A stretch of 44,240 nt of DNA from NCBI GenBank assembly GCA_947165485.1, contig CAMVAP010000025.1, forward strand, positions 1 to 44,240, given 5' to 3'. The notes under the pieces were generated by a model, which had not been told where the DNA came from, did no database searches, and worked only from the letters and a program-made list of their open reading frames with translations. The translations under genes and the position numbers were made by a program. This document shows, piece by piece, positions 15,894 through 24,625 of the stretch (position 1 is the stretch's first letter; each line of letters begins with the position of its first letter). Origin of the DNA: an uncultured Prevotellaceae bacterium (GTDB lineage: Bacteria > Bacteroidota > Bacteroidia > Bacteroidales > Muribaculaceae).

Positions 15894-16481
15894 ATGAACA
15901 GCAAGTGTTTTAAACTTTTGTCTATCGGCGTAGCCATGTTTACCCTCTGGTCTTGCACCGGTAACAACGACGCTCAACAGCAGCAGATGCAGCAGCAGTT
16001 GGAGCAGATGCAGCAACAGATGCAGCAACAACAGGCAGCGCCAGTCGATTCGACCATGCCACAGGCTCAGCCACAAGCTCAGGCACAGCCCGCAGCCGAC
16101 CAGCAGGCAGCAGCGCCGGCAACCACAGCCCAGGGGCTACCCGCTGCTATCACCGCCTTTATCAAGCAGCACTTCCCCAACGCTTCGATTGTGGGAGTAG
16201 AGCCCGATTACGATAACGGTGGTCTGGAATATGACGTATATCTCAGCGACGGCACAAAGGTCGATTTTGATGCCAACAACCAGTGGGATCAAGTGGAATC
16301 GATGAGAGGCGTGCCCGCCTTCTTCATCCCCAAGGCTATCGCCAGCTACGTGAGAGGCAGCTACCATAACCTGGCCATCACCAAGATCAACAAGGAGTAC
16401 CACGGTTACGATATTGAGCTGGCCAACGGCCTCGACCTGAACTTTGACCGCTCAGGCCGCTTCATGGGCATAGACGATTGA
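15894..16481 (+). CDS. PepSY-like lipoprotein with Gln-rich linker
   Basis: The 195-residue product is a paralogue of the preceding gene: PAAITAFIKQHFPNASIVGVE, then LSDGTKVDFDANNQW and ANGLDLNFDRSGRFMGIDD repeat the same helix-strand plan. It differs by having a lipobox (LWSC, Cys20 region) instead of a simple signal peptide, and a Gln/Met-rich stretch (about residues 28-48) followed by an Ala/Pro/Gln linker to about residue 82 that should hold the domain away from the membrane. The linker is coded by near-perfect CAG/CAA trinucleotide runs at about 15975-16035, which could change length by slippage. Role unknown. Confidence 0.83.
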   Translation: MNSKCFKLLSIGVAMFTLWSCTGNNDAQQQQMQQQLEQMQQQMQQQQAAPVDSTMPQAQPQAQAQPAADQQAAAPATTAQGLPAAITAFIKQHFPNASIVGVEPDYDNGGLEYDVYLSDGTKVDFDANNQWDQVESMRGVPAFFIPKAIASYVRGSYHNLAITKINKEYHGYDIELANGLDLNFDRSGRFMGIDD

Positions 16482-16510
16482 TTTTTCAAGCGTTGACTCC
16501 TCTCTCATCC

Positions 16511-16549
16511 TCAAGTTTCTAAAGTGGCCATACCACTTTAGAAACTTGA
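16511..16549. terminator. Long hairpin between convergent genes
   Basis: TCAAGTTTCTAAAGTGG (16511-16527) pairs perfectly with 16533-16549 over a five-base loop. It lies between the stops of the PepSY-like lipoprotein (+) and the LRR gene (-). T-tracts are weak on both sides, so it may act more as an mRNA 3'-end stabiliser. Confidence 0.7.
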
Positions 16550-16557
16550 TTTGCTTA

Positions 16558-19446
16558 TCACTCAAGAATCATGTCAATCAGAGCATTGGTGTCGGCAATG
16601 CTCACCTCCCCGTCGCCATTGACATCACCCACTACATCATTGTTGGCATCCAGCATCATGTCGATTACCTTGTTGATATCGGCGATGTTCACCTCACCGT
16701 CGATGTTCACGTCGCCCTTGATGGAGAGGTCTTCCACAATCTGACCGAAATAAGGATACCAGTTTTCATCGGCACGATAGGCGCCTCCCATGCCACGCAG
16801 CACATGCAGTGTGCGCCCTGAATAGTCAAAGCCACCAAGCACACGGAAAGGAAATTCAACCGACGCGTTCGACAGGTCGGTCATGTAACAATACACATCC
16901 TTCAGCGCCCAGCAACTCGTGAACGCATCATGACCGATCGTGACCACCGAGCCCGGGATTGTCACACTCGTCAAGTCACCGCAGTACATGAACGCCTGGC
17001 GACCGATGGATGTGACCGAGCCCGGGATGACTACGGTTTTCAAGCTATCGGTGTACCAGAATGCCAGTTCGCCGATGGCCGTGACTGAAGCCGGTATGAC
17101 CGTGGCGGGGCATCCGCCAATCAAGGTATTGCTGGCCGTCTCGATGATGGCATTGCAATTGTCACGGGAGTCATAGGTCTCGTTGACACTGCCCACGACG
17201 AGGTTCTTCAGGTTGTCGCAGCCCGAGAATGGTCCATAGCCGATGGTTGACACCGAGGAAGGAATGATCACACTCGTCAAGCTCTTGCAGTTCTTGAACG
17301 CCAGGCGACCGATGGTAGTGACCGAGCTGGGGATGATCAGAATCGTCAAGCTCTCACAGCCGCCAAATGCCAGATAGCCGATGTATTTCACGGTGCGGGG
17401 GATGGTTACACTCACAAGAGAACGCAAGCCATTGAACGCACCATCAGCAATACATATTGTGCCGTCTCTCAACGTGATACTTGTCACATCAGGCGACATG
17501 GGACTTCTCTTATATTTATAAGCAATCTGACCGGCATAGACGACGCCATAGGGCTGGTTATTGTACCAGGCGGTACCATCGAATGCACTGTACCCGATGG
17601 AGGTGAGAGAGTTAGGGAAAGTAACGTTTGCCAAGTCTGCACAGCCCCCGAAGGCTTGCTCGGCAATGGTGGTCACCGAACTCGGGATGATCACGCTCGT
17701 CATGCCACGGCAGCCCCAGAAGGCCCGCTGGCCGATGGTGGTGACCGTGCCGGGAATGAAAGAGTTCTTTAAACCTATCATCAAGGTATTGGTTGCCGTC
17801 TCGATGATGGCATTGCAATGGTCGCGGGAGTCGTAGGTCTTATTGCCACTGGCCACAACGAGACTCTCAATATTAGTGCAAGACTCAAATGCGTCCACAG
17901 CAAGCGACCGCACCGAGTCACCGATGACTACACTCCTCAAGCCTTGACAGCCACGGAACGCACCCTTGCCGATGGTGGTGACCGGGGCAGGAATGGTCAC
18001 GCTTGTCAGCCCTTCGCAGGCAGCAAAGGCACTCGCACCGATGGTAGTGAGCGAGTTGCCGAATGTTATGCTCGTCAGCCCTTTACACCGAGCGAACGCG
18101 GCCTCGTCGATGGTGGTGACAGAGCCGGGGATGGTCAAGTTCCTCAAGCCGTCACAATAATAGAACGCCTCTTGAGGGATGGTGGTGAGAGAATTGCCAA
18201 TGGACAGACTCGTCATGTTCCTACATCCACCGAAAGCCCGCACGCCCAGTGCAGTGACCGAGTTGGGAATCGTCAAGCTCGTCAAGCCACAGCCCGCGAA
18301 TGCCTCAATGCCGATGGTGGTGACCGAGTTGGGAATCGTCATGCGCGTCAGGCGGACACCACGGTGATAGAATGCCCAGTCGCCGATGGCAGTGACCGAA
18401 CTGGGGATAACCGTGTTGGCACAACCGACAATCAGGGTATTGCTGGCCGTCTCAATGATGGCGTTACAATTATCGCGGGAATCATAGGTCGTGTTGCCAC
18501 TGGCCACGGTGAGGCTCGACAGACCAGGGCAAGTGCCGAAGGCCATCATGCCGATAGAGTTGACCGACTTGCCAATAGTAACGCTCTCCAAGCTCTCACA
18601 TTGGTCAAAAGCCATATCGCCGATCGTAGTAACCGCGTTGCCGATCGTCACGCTCGCCAGGTTAGTGCTGTACCTGAAGGCCTGCGGGCCGATGGTCACG
18701 ACCGAGCCTGGAATGTTCACGCTCGTCAAGCCGTCGCAGTAAGCAAACGCTTCCCTGCCGATGGAGGTGACCGAATTGGGAATGGTCACACTTTTCAAGC
18801 CGTCGCAGCCACCGAACGCTTCATCGTCGATGACCATGACCGATGCCGGGATGATCACGCTCGTCAGGCCTTTACAATACCAGAACGCATCCTTGCCGAT
18901 GACCATGACGGTGCCGGGAATGACCGTGTTCTGGCAACCAGCCAGCAAGGTATTGCTCGCTGTCTCGATAATGGCGTTGCAATGGTTGCGGGAATCGTAA
19001 TTGGGGTTATCGCTGTCCACGGCAAGGCTCTTCATGCCACTACAGGCCGAAAAAGCCCCTTCGCCAATCGAGGTGACGTAGCGGGAAATCGTCATGCTCG
19101 TCAAGCCATGGCAGCCGAAGAAGGCCATCTGGCCAATCCTTGTGACCGAGTTCGGGATAGTCACGCTCGTCATTGCATCGTCATACTGGAAAGCGCTACT
19201 GGCGATGCCGGTAACAGGATAGGTTGTGCCGTCATGGGTAACAGCAGCCGGGATAGTCACAACGGCATCGGTATAATAAGTATAAGGAGGTGTCGTGACT
19301 TCGACCGCATGGCCGTCATCAATCTTTTTATAATACAGGCCGTCCTCCTCAAAGTCATAGGAATTGGCAATGCCCCCCGCAACCGAGATGGCAGGGCTCA
19401 ACAGGGATATCAGCAGCAAGAGCGTGGATGTGAGAAGATGTTTCAT
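16558..19446 (-). CDS. BspA-type leucine-rich repeat protein with dockerin-like C-terminus
   Basis: The 962-residue exported protein has a signal peptide (MKHLLTSTLLLLISLLSPAISVAGG), then about two dozen 23-residue LRR_5 repeats of the form VTSIGxxAFxxCxxLTSVTIPNS. BspA-type proteins of oral and gut bacteria are surface adhesins; here that is inference. Four copies of a longer insert containing YDSR(D/N)xCNAIIETA(S/T)NTL interrupt the array roughly every 200 residues. The C-terminus carries a dockerin-like pair: GDVNIDGEVNIADINKVIDMM and GDVNGDGEVSIADTNALIDMI. I chose the ATG at 19446; the upstream in-frame codon at 19464 is TTG. A -7 box (19497-19504) lies upstream. The long plus-strand open frame across it is a shadow of the repeats. 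Confidence 0.9.
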   Translation of the reverse strand: MKHLLTSTLLLLISLLSPAISVAGGIANSYDFEEDGLYYKKIDDGHAVEVTTPPYTYYTDAVVTIPAAVTHDGTTYPVTGIASSAFQYDDAMTSVTIPNSVTRIGQMAFFGCHGLTSMTISRYVTSIGEGAFSACSGMKSLAVDSDNPNYDSRNHCNAIIETASNTLLAGCQNTVIPGTVMVIGKDAFWYCKGLTSVIIPASVMVIDDEAFGGCDGLKSVTIPNSVTSIGREAFAYCDGLTSVNIPGSVVTIGPQAFRYSTNLASVTIGNAVTTIGDMAFDQCESLESVTIGKSVNSIGMMAFGTCPGLSSLTVASGNTTYDSRDNCNAIIETASNTLIVGCANTVIPSSVTAIGDWAFYHRGVRLTRMTIPNSVTTIGIEAFAGCGLTSLTIPNSVTALGVRAFGGCRNMTSLSIGNSLTTIPQEAFYYCDGLRNLTIPGSVTTIDEAAFARCKGLTSITFGNSLTTIGASAFAACEGLTSVTIPAPVTTIGKGAFRGCQGLRSVVIGDSVRSLAVDAFESCTNIESLVVASGNKTYDSRDHCNAIIETATNTLMIGLKNSFIPGTVTTIGQRAFWGCRGMTSVIIPSSVTTIAEQAFGGCADLANVTFPNSLTSIGYSAFDGTAWYNNQPYGVVYAGQIAYKYKRSPMSPDVTSITLRDGTICIADGAFNGLRSLVSVTIPRTVKYIGYLAFGGCESLTILIIPSSVTTIGRLAFKNCKSLTSVIIPSSVSTIGYGPFSGCDNLKNLVVGSVNETYDSRDNCNAIIETASNTLIGGCPATVIPASVTAIGELAFWYTDSLKTVVIPGSVTSIGRQAFMYCGDLTSVTIPGSVVTIGHDAFTSCWALKDVYCYMTDLSNASVEFPFRVLGGFDYSGRTLHVLRGMGGAYRADENWYPYFGQIVEDLSIKGDVNIDGEVNIADINKVIDMMLDANNDVVGDVNGDGEVSIADTNALIDMILE

Positions 19447-19496
19447 AACCGTCTTATCTATCAAAGTGATGATTTCTATTATTAACTATTCGCTCA

Positions 19497-19504
19497 CAAA
19501 TATA
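19497..19504 (-). promoter_or_regulatory. -7 box of the LRR protein gene
   Basis: On the minus strand this reads TATATTTG, matching TAnnTTTG, about 50 bases before the ATG at 19446. No clear -33 box at standard spacing. Confidence 0.5.
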
Positions 19505-19649
19505 CACATTTCAACCGCAATATCAAGAAGGAACTGAACTTTTTACTCCAACACTTGAAAAATCCATCCAAAAGTGTCAAAAATTCATACACTCCACCCC
19601 CCCAAAAAACAAGGATTCACGCCTATAGACACAAAACCCAGGACATGGT

Positions 19650-19727
19650 TTTTGGGACACGGGGACGGTTCTTTTGTCCCATTTTGGCTCCAAAATGGGA
19701 CAAAAGAACCGTCCCCGTGTCCCAAAA
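19650..19727. repeat. Perfect 78-bp palindrome with GAACCGTCC core
   Basis: Arms 19650-19687 and 19690-19727 are exact reverse complements (38 bases, TTTTGGGACACGGGGACGGT and onward), leaving a two-base loop. The core GGGGACGGTTCTTTT is shared with the other repeat loci, but the flanks read TGTCCC instead of TGATGTAA. It lies between pnp and the LRR gene, both on minus, downstream of the pnp terminator. Confidence 0.9.
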
Positions 19728-19753
19728 GTGTCATGAGGGAGGGGAAAATGACG

Positions 19754-19787
19754 GCGAGCGCCGGGGTGTGGAAACCTCGGCGCTCGC
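19754..19787 (-). terminator. Terminator-like hairpin after pnp
   Basis: GCGAGCGCC (19754-19762) pairs with GGCGCTCGC (19779-19787), with a further partly paired inner stem, immediately past the pnp stop. On the minus strand the hairpin is followed by a short CATTTTCCCC. Confidence 0.7.
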
Positions 19788-19809
19788 TTGATGTGTTGTC
19801 GCGGGGATT

Positions 19810-22107
19810 TTACTCGTCATCGCGGCGGTCGTCACGACGGGGACGACGTGGGCCACGGTTGCGGTCGCCACGGCCATTGCCGCCCATGGGACGACCTCCA
19901 CCGTTACCACCCTGGCGGGGACCACGGTTGCCACCGTTGCCGTTACCTCCCTGACGGGGACCACGGTTGCCACCCTGCTTGCGTTCGTCATAGCCCTCGG
20001 GCTTTTCCTGCAGGGCACGCATGGACAGGCGGAACTTGCCGGTCTTCTTGTCAATCTCGATGAGCTTGACGGTGACCTCGTCGCCCTCGTGCAGGCCGCT
20101 GGCCTCCATGTTCTCGAGGCGGTCCCAACTGATCTCGCTGATGTGCAGCAGACCGTCACGGCCAGGCATGAACTCAACGAAGGCACCGAACTCGAGGATG
20201 CTGACCACCTTACCAGTATAGACCTGACCCTCCTCGGGCACAGCGATGATGGCCTCGATGCGGGCCACAGCAGCCTCGATGCTCTCCTTGTTGGCAGCAG
20301 CGATCTCGACGATTCCCTTGCCATCGATTTCCTCGATACTGATGGTCGTGCCAGTCTCTTCCTGCAAGCCCTGGATGACCTCGCCACCCTTGCCAATCAC
20401 GGCACCGATGAATTCCTTGTCGATCGTCATGGTGACAATGCGAGGAACGTGAGGCTTGTAATCCTCGCGCGGTGCGGGAATGGCCTCGTTGATGAGCTTG
20501 AGGATGTGGAGGCGGCCTTCCTTGGCCTGGCGCAATGCCTGCTCGAGGATCTCGTAGGGCAGACCGTCGCACTTGATGTCCATCTGGGTAGCGGTGATAC
20601 CGTCAACGGTACCCGTCACCTTGAAGTCCATGTCGCCCAGGTGGTCCTCATCGCCCAGGATGTCGCTCAGCACGGCGTGCTTCACGTTACCCTCGTCGGT
20701 GATCAGACCCATAGCGATACCGGCAACGGGCTTCTTGAGCTTGATACCGGCGTCGAGCAGTGCCATGCAACCGGCGCAGACGGTGGCCATCGATGACGAA
20801 CCGTTACTGCTGAGGATGTCGCTCACGATGCGGATGCAATAGGGGTTGTCCTCGGGGATCATGCGCTTGAGGGCGCGGTGTGCCAGGTTGCCGTGGCCAA
20901 TCTCGCGGCGGCTCACGCCACGCGGTGCGCGGGCCTCACCAGTCGAGAAGGCGGGGAAGTTATAGTGCAACAGGAAGCGCTCGTTCTCGTGACGCAGCAC
21001 GTCGTCGATGAGCTTCTCGTCGTCCTTGGTGCCCAGGGTTACGGTAGCCAGGGCCTGGGTCTCGCCACGCTTGAACAGGGCCGAGCCGTGGGGATAAGGC
21101 AGGTAGTCGGGCTCACAGGTGATGGGGCGGATCTCGTCGGTCTTGCGGCCATCCAGACGGATGTGCTCGTCGAGGATGCAACGGCGAACGGCGTCGCGCT
21201 GCACTTCCTCGTAGTAGCGCTTGATCATCGGCTCCTTCTCCTCACGCTCCTCCTCGGGGATGGTCTCCATGAAGTCGTCATAGGCCTTCTGGAAGGTCTC
21301 GTTGCGCCACTGCTTGTCGGCCTTACCAGCCTGGGCAACGGCATAGCACTTGGGATAAATCTCCTTGCGGACGCGCTCGTGGAGCTCCTCGTCGTCGGTC
21401 TCGTGGCAGTACTCACGCTTGGCAACACCCAACTCACGGGCCCACTCCTTCTGGATCAGGCACATGGGTTTGATGGCCTCGTGGGCAGCCTTCAAGGCGG
21501 CAATCAGGTCATCCTCGCTCACTTCGTCCATCTCGCCCTCGACCATCATAATATTATCGTAAGTCGCACCTACCATCAATTCCATGTCAGCTTTCTCAAT
21601 CTGCTCAAACGTCGGGTCGATAACGAATTCACCGTCGATGCGTGCAACACGCACCTCGGCAATGGGCTCTTCAAAGGGCACATCGCTCACAGCGATGGCT
21701 GCCGATGCGGCAAGACCTGCCAGGGCATCGGGAGCGTCAACACCGTCGCTCGAGAACATCAAGATGTGAACGATAGTGTTGGCATGATAGTTAGAGGGGA
21801 ACAAGGGCCTCAACACGCGATCGACCAGGCGGGCGGTCAAGATCTCGTAGTCGCTGGCGCGGCCCTCGCGGCGGGTAAAGCCACCAGGGAAGCGGCCATA
21901 GGCCGAGAATTTCTCCTTGTATTCAACAGTCAGGGGCATGAAGTCCACGCCCTCGTCGGCCTCCTTGGCCGAACATACGGTGGCCAACAACACGGTGTTG
22001 TTCAGCCTCAATTCAACAGCTCCATCGGCTTGCTCAGCAAGCTTTCCAGTCTGCAGAGTGATCTCACGTCCGTCACTCAGTACGATGGTTTTAGTAGTAG
22101 GTGTCAT
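19810..22107 (-). CDS. pnp: Polynucleotide phosphorylase
   Basis: This 765-residue enzyme degrades RNA from the 3' end using phosphate and forms a trimer in the cytoplasm. The two RNase PH domains are visible (first near [13 protein letters not shown], second near [26 protein letters not shown] and [12 protein letters not shown]), followed by a KH domain with the GKGGE loop and an S1 domain ([29 protein letters not shown]). It ends in an extra 50-residue tail of Gly-Asn-Arg repeats resembling an RGG RNA-binding tail, then an acidic/basic end. I chose the ATG at 22107 because the longer frame (from 22164) begins upstream of the -7 box at 22142-22149. The tail is coded by short tandem repeats. 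Confidence 0.96.
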   Translation of the reverse strand: MTPTTKTIVLSDGREITLQTGKLAEQADGAVELRLNNTVLLATVCSAKEADEGVDFMPLTVEYKEKFSAYGRFPGGFTRREGRASDYEILTARLVDRVLRPLFPSNYHANTIVHILMFSSDGVDAPDALAGLAASAAIAVSDVPFEEPIAEVRVARIDGEFVIDPTFEQIEKADMELMVGATYDNIMMVEGEMDEVSEDDLIAALKAAHEAIKPMCLIQKEWARELGVAKREYCHETDDEELHERVRKEIYPKCYAVAQAGKADKQWRNETFQKAYDDFMETIPEEEREEKEPMIKRYYEEVQRDAVRRCILDEHIRLDGRKTDEIRPITCEPDYLPYPHGSALFKRGETQALATVTLGTKDDEKLIDDVLRHENERFLLHYNFPAFSTGEARAPRGVSRREIGHGNLAHRALKRMIPEDNPYCIRIVSDILSSNGSSSMATVCAGCMALLDAGIKLKKPVAGIAMGLITDEGNVKHAVLSDILGDEDHLGDMDFKVTGTVDGITATQMDIKCDGLPYEILEQALRQAKEGRLHILKLINEAIPAPREDYKPHVPRIVTMTIDKEFIGAVIGKGGEVIQGLQEETGTTISIEEIDGKGIVEIAAANKESIEAAVARIEAIIAVPEEGQVYTGKVVSILEFGAFVEFMPGRDGLLHISEISWDRLENMEASGLHEGDEVTVKLIEIDKKTGKFRLSMRALQEKPEGYDERKQGGNRGPRQGGNGNGGNRGPRQGGNGGGRPMGGNGRGDRNRGPRRPRRDDRRDDE

Positions 22108-22141
22108 ATAAAATTTACGTCTAATATATAAAAAAATCGCG

Positions 22142-22149
22142 CAAAGGTA
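22142..22149 (-). promoter_or_regulatory. -7 box of pnp
   Basis: The minus strand reads TACCTTTG followed by CGC, about 35 bases before the chosen ATG at 22107. Confidence 0.65.
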
Positions 22150-22214
22150 GTCATTTTTTTTCAATTAACCACCATTATTTCAACAGTTTTTATAAAACCC
22201 ACCGCGCATAACAC

Positions 22215-22245
22215 TTGCACAGTTAACAGAATGCCATTAACTTTG
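22215..22245 (+). promoter_or_regulatory. Promoter of the first ATP-grasp gene
   Basis: TTGC (22215-22218) and TAACTTTG (22238-22245) are 19 bases apart; the ATG follows 33 bases later at 22279. Confidence 0.65.
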
Positions 22246-22278
22246 CAGTTCAAAATTGGACACTATCAATCATAGACA

Positions 22279-23424
22279 ATGAATATCAGGAGATTATTAT
22301 CGAGATCGACTTCTTGCGTGATGGATTTGTATTCCCGACTCATGTACAGCCGCTCATTCGATGCCGAGTATAGAGATGCAGGCACGTTTCTCGCACAACA
22401 CCCTCAACCCGAGCTGTCCCAAGCCGACAAGGATGAGATCGACAGCTACTGGCGGCAATTCGGCATCCGTTTCCCTGACCACTCATGGCACCAGATGTTC
22501 TATGGCGTGACCGGCATTCACGATCCCCGATTCATCCCCGACTGCATTGCCTTTCCTCCCATCTACAGGCACTACAACGACCGCGAGTGCATCGTGGGCT
22601 GGGATGACAAGAACCTGTATGACCGCCTGGTACCCAACATCACATTTCCCCAAGTGCTGGCCCACATCTATAAGGGCAAGGCCTATGACAAGGATTGGCA
22701 CTATTGTGCCCCTGACGACCTCGACCATGTGGCAGCCAGCATCTTCAACGAGACTGGCGCGAGCCACAGCATCATCATCAAAGCCACAAGAGGCTCCCAG
22801 GCAGGCAAGGGCGTGAGGGTCATCGAGGTGAACTCCCCCGATGAGGTGAAAGCGCTCATCCAGCATAACCTCGACCATGACTATGTCCTGCAACAGCGGC
22901 TGGTGCAGAGTGAATTCATGAGCCAGTTTTGCTCCACGTCGGTCAATATCTTCAGGATCATGACGTGGCGGCACCAGGGCGAGATCAAGGTTTTATCGAC
23001 AAGCATCCGTTATGGCGTGGAAGGTTTTTTCACCGATGTTGTCTATATCAAGGGTGAAGAAATCGTCCACACGGTGGGCGTCAATGACGACGGCACGGTC
23101 AACGAGCGTTTTATTTCGTTGAGAGGCCGCGAGGAAAAGCCCGAGCACTATCACGATCGTCACATCCCCAACTACCAGGCAGTCATCGACATGGCCAAGC
23201 GGGGGCATGAAATGCTGTTGCCGTTTGACCTCGTGGGCTGGGACATCACGCTCGACCAGGACAATCATCCGGTGTGCATCGAGTACAACATCAGCAGGCC
23301 AGGCACGCAGCTATACCAGTTTGCCAACGGCCCGTTTGCCGGCGCATTGACCGATGAATTCCTAGCGTTCTTGAAGCAGGAAAACAACCTCAAGAGATTC
23401 ATTCCTGCCAAGTACAGAATATAA
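22279..23424 (+). CDS. Sugar-transfer-associated ATP-grasp protein, paralogue A
   Basis: The 381-residue soluble protein belongs to the ATP-grasp family linked to sugar transfer (ATPgrasp_ST). Landmarks are WDDKNLYDRL (about residue 113), the nucleotide-binding segment IIIKATRGSQAGKGVRV (about 170), the SVNIFRIMTW block (about 220), and the metal-binding C-terminal GWDITLDQDNHPVCIEYNISRPGTQLYQFANGP. ATP-grasp enzymes join a carboxylate to an amine, thiol or hydroxyl via acyl phosphate; the substrates of this subfamily are unknown, though genes often lie near polysaccharide synthesis loci. It is the most diverged of three neighbouring paralogues and has its own promoter. The final block ends EYNISRPG rather than EVNLTFGG. 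Confidence 0.8.
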   Translation: MNIRRLLSRSTSCVMDLYSRLMYSRSFDAEYRDAGTFLAQHPQPELSQADKDEIDSYWRQFGIRFPDHSWHQMFYGVTGIHDPRFIPDCIAFPPIYRHYNDRECIVGWDDKNLYDRLVPNITFPQVLAHIYKGKAYDKDWHYCAPDDLDHVAASIFNETGASHSIIIKATRGSQAGKGVRVIEVNSPDEVKALIQHNLDHDYVLQQRLVQSEFMSQFCSTSVNIFRIMTWRHQGEIKVLSTSIRYGVEGFFTDVVYIKGEEIVHTVGVNDDGTVNERFISLRGREEKPEHYHDRHIPNYQAVIDMAKRGHEMLLPFDLVGWDITLDQDNHPVCIEYNISRPGTQLYQFANGPFAGALTDEFLAFLKQENNLKRFIPAKYRI

Positions 23425-23463
23425 TTCTGGCTCCTCATGCCGGATAAACTGAGAAAAAAGTGT

Positions 23464-23471
23464 TACTTTTG
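23464..23471 (+). promoter_or_regulatory. -7 box of the second ATP-grasp gene
   Basis: TACTTTTG followed by CC fits TAnnTTTG and lies 27 bases before the ATG at 23499. No standard -33 box is evident. Confidence 0.6.
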
Positions 23472-23498
23472 CCACAATAACCCATAGCCGATAACTCA

Positions 23499-24605
23499 AT
23501 GAACAAGATAGCCGAAATAAGGATCAAATTGCGCGACCGCTTCGGGCGTTTCTACACCGACGACCTCGTCAGGATATCAAGATTGCGCCACGCTCAGCGG
23601 GCCTTTGCCCACAAGGTGCCATATTGTGAGCCGCTCACCCAGAGCCAGAAAGAGGAAATCATTGCATTCTGGAAGCCTTACCGCCCCATTGACAAACAGA
23701 TGAAGTGGTTTTCCTTTTATAACGCCTCCTGCACCGACAAGTCTCAACTGAAATACTACATCCCCGATGGTGTGTATTTCGCCGATTTTGATATGCGGTT
23801 CACTTCACCTCGGCGTTCTGAGCACCTTGACGACAAGAACCTATATGACTTGTATTTCCATGACGTGAGGATGCCGCGCACGTGCATCAGGAAGATCAAT
23901 GGGCAACTCTTTGACAAGGACTACCACATCATCACCATGGAACAGGCGCTGAAAACCTGCACCGATGCTGGCAAGGTGATCACCAAGGAGGCGAGGCTTT
24001 CGGCTGGCGGCCACGGTGTCCGTTTCTTTGATTTCTCACAGACTACTGTCGAGGAGTTCAGGAACTGGATCAGCGACCCCAGGAATAAAAACATCAATGT
24101 CCAGGAGATCATCCGTCAACATGAGTCATTGAGCCGGATTCACCCTCAAAGCATCAACAGCATCCGCATCATCTCATTCCTGAATGACGGTAAGGTGGAT
24201 ATCCTCTCATCCCTCATCAGGATGGGACGCGATGGGGCAACGGTCGATAACACCAGCCAGGGAGGCATCTCCTGCGGCATCGGCAAGAACGGCCAACTCA
24301 ACGAGTACGCCTATAACGAATACGGCAAACGGTTTGCCCAGCATCCCCAAGGGACCATTTTTAAAGACACCCGCATCGAGGGATTCGACAAGTGCTGCGA
24401 CCTCATCCGCTCGATTGCAGGCAGGATGTACACCACCTCAGGGCTTATTTCATGGGACTTTGCGGTGGGAGAGGATGGCGAACCCATACTCATCGAGGTA
24501 AACCTCACCTTTGGTGGCATCGACATCCACCAGCTGTGCAACGGCCCCATTTTCGGGAATCGCACCGAGGAGATGTTGTCCATGATTTATCACTCAAAAA
24601 AATGA
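23499..24605 (+). CDS. Sugar-transfer-associated ATP-grasp protein, paralogue B
   Basis: The 368-residue protein has the same fold plan as paralogue A but is much closer to paralogue C: LDDKNLYDLYFHDVRMP, KINGQLFDKDYHIITMEQAL, VITKEARLSAGGHGVRFF, NVQEIIRQHESLSRIHPQSINSIRI, LIRMGRDGATVDNTSQGGISCGI, and ISWDFAVGEDGEPILIEVNL with TFGGIDIHQLCNGPIFG. These are the ATP-binding and metal-coordinating blocks of the family, and appear intact, so the enzyme should be active. The substrate is unknown. It has its own -7 box and probably forms a transcript with the next gene, 20 bases downstream. Confidence 0.85.
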   Translation: MNKIAEIRIKLRDRFGRFYTDDLVRISRLRHAQRAFAHKVPYCEPLTQSQKEEIIAFWKPYRPIDKQMKWFSFYNASCTDKSQLKYYIPDGVYFADFDMRFTSPRRSEHLDDKNLYDLYFHDVRMPRTCIRKINGQLFDKDYHIITMEQALKTCTDAGKVITKEARLSAGGHGVRFFDFSQTTVEEFRNWISDPRNKNINVQEIIRQHESLSRIHPQSINSIRIISFLNDGKVDILSSLIRMGRDGATVDNTSQGGISCGIGKNGQLNEYAYNEYGKRFAQHPQGTIFKDTRIEGFDKCCDLIRSIAGRMYTTSGLISWDFAVGEDGEPILIEVNLTFGGIDIHQLCNGPIFGNRTEEMLSMIYHSKK

Positions 24606-24625
24606 TGCTAAAATTCTAATGAATC

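Noticed and set aside
17818..19485. 555-residue plus-strand frame over the LRR gene
   Set aside because: Shadow of the periodic LRR repeats on the other strand; it has repeated ADGGDRxGN-type text with no fold.
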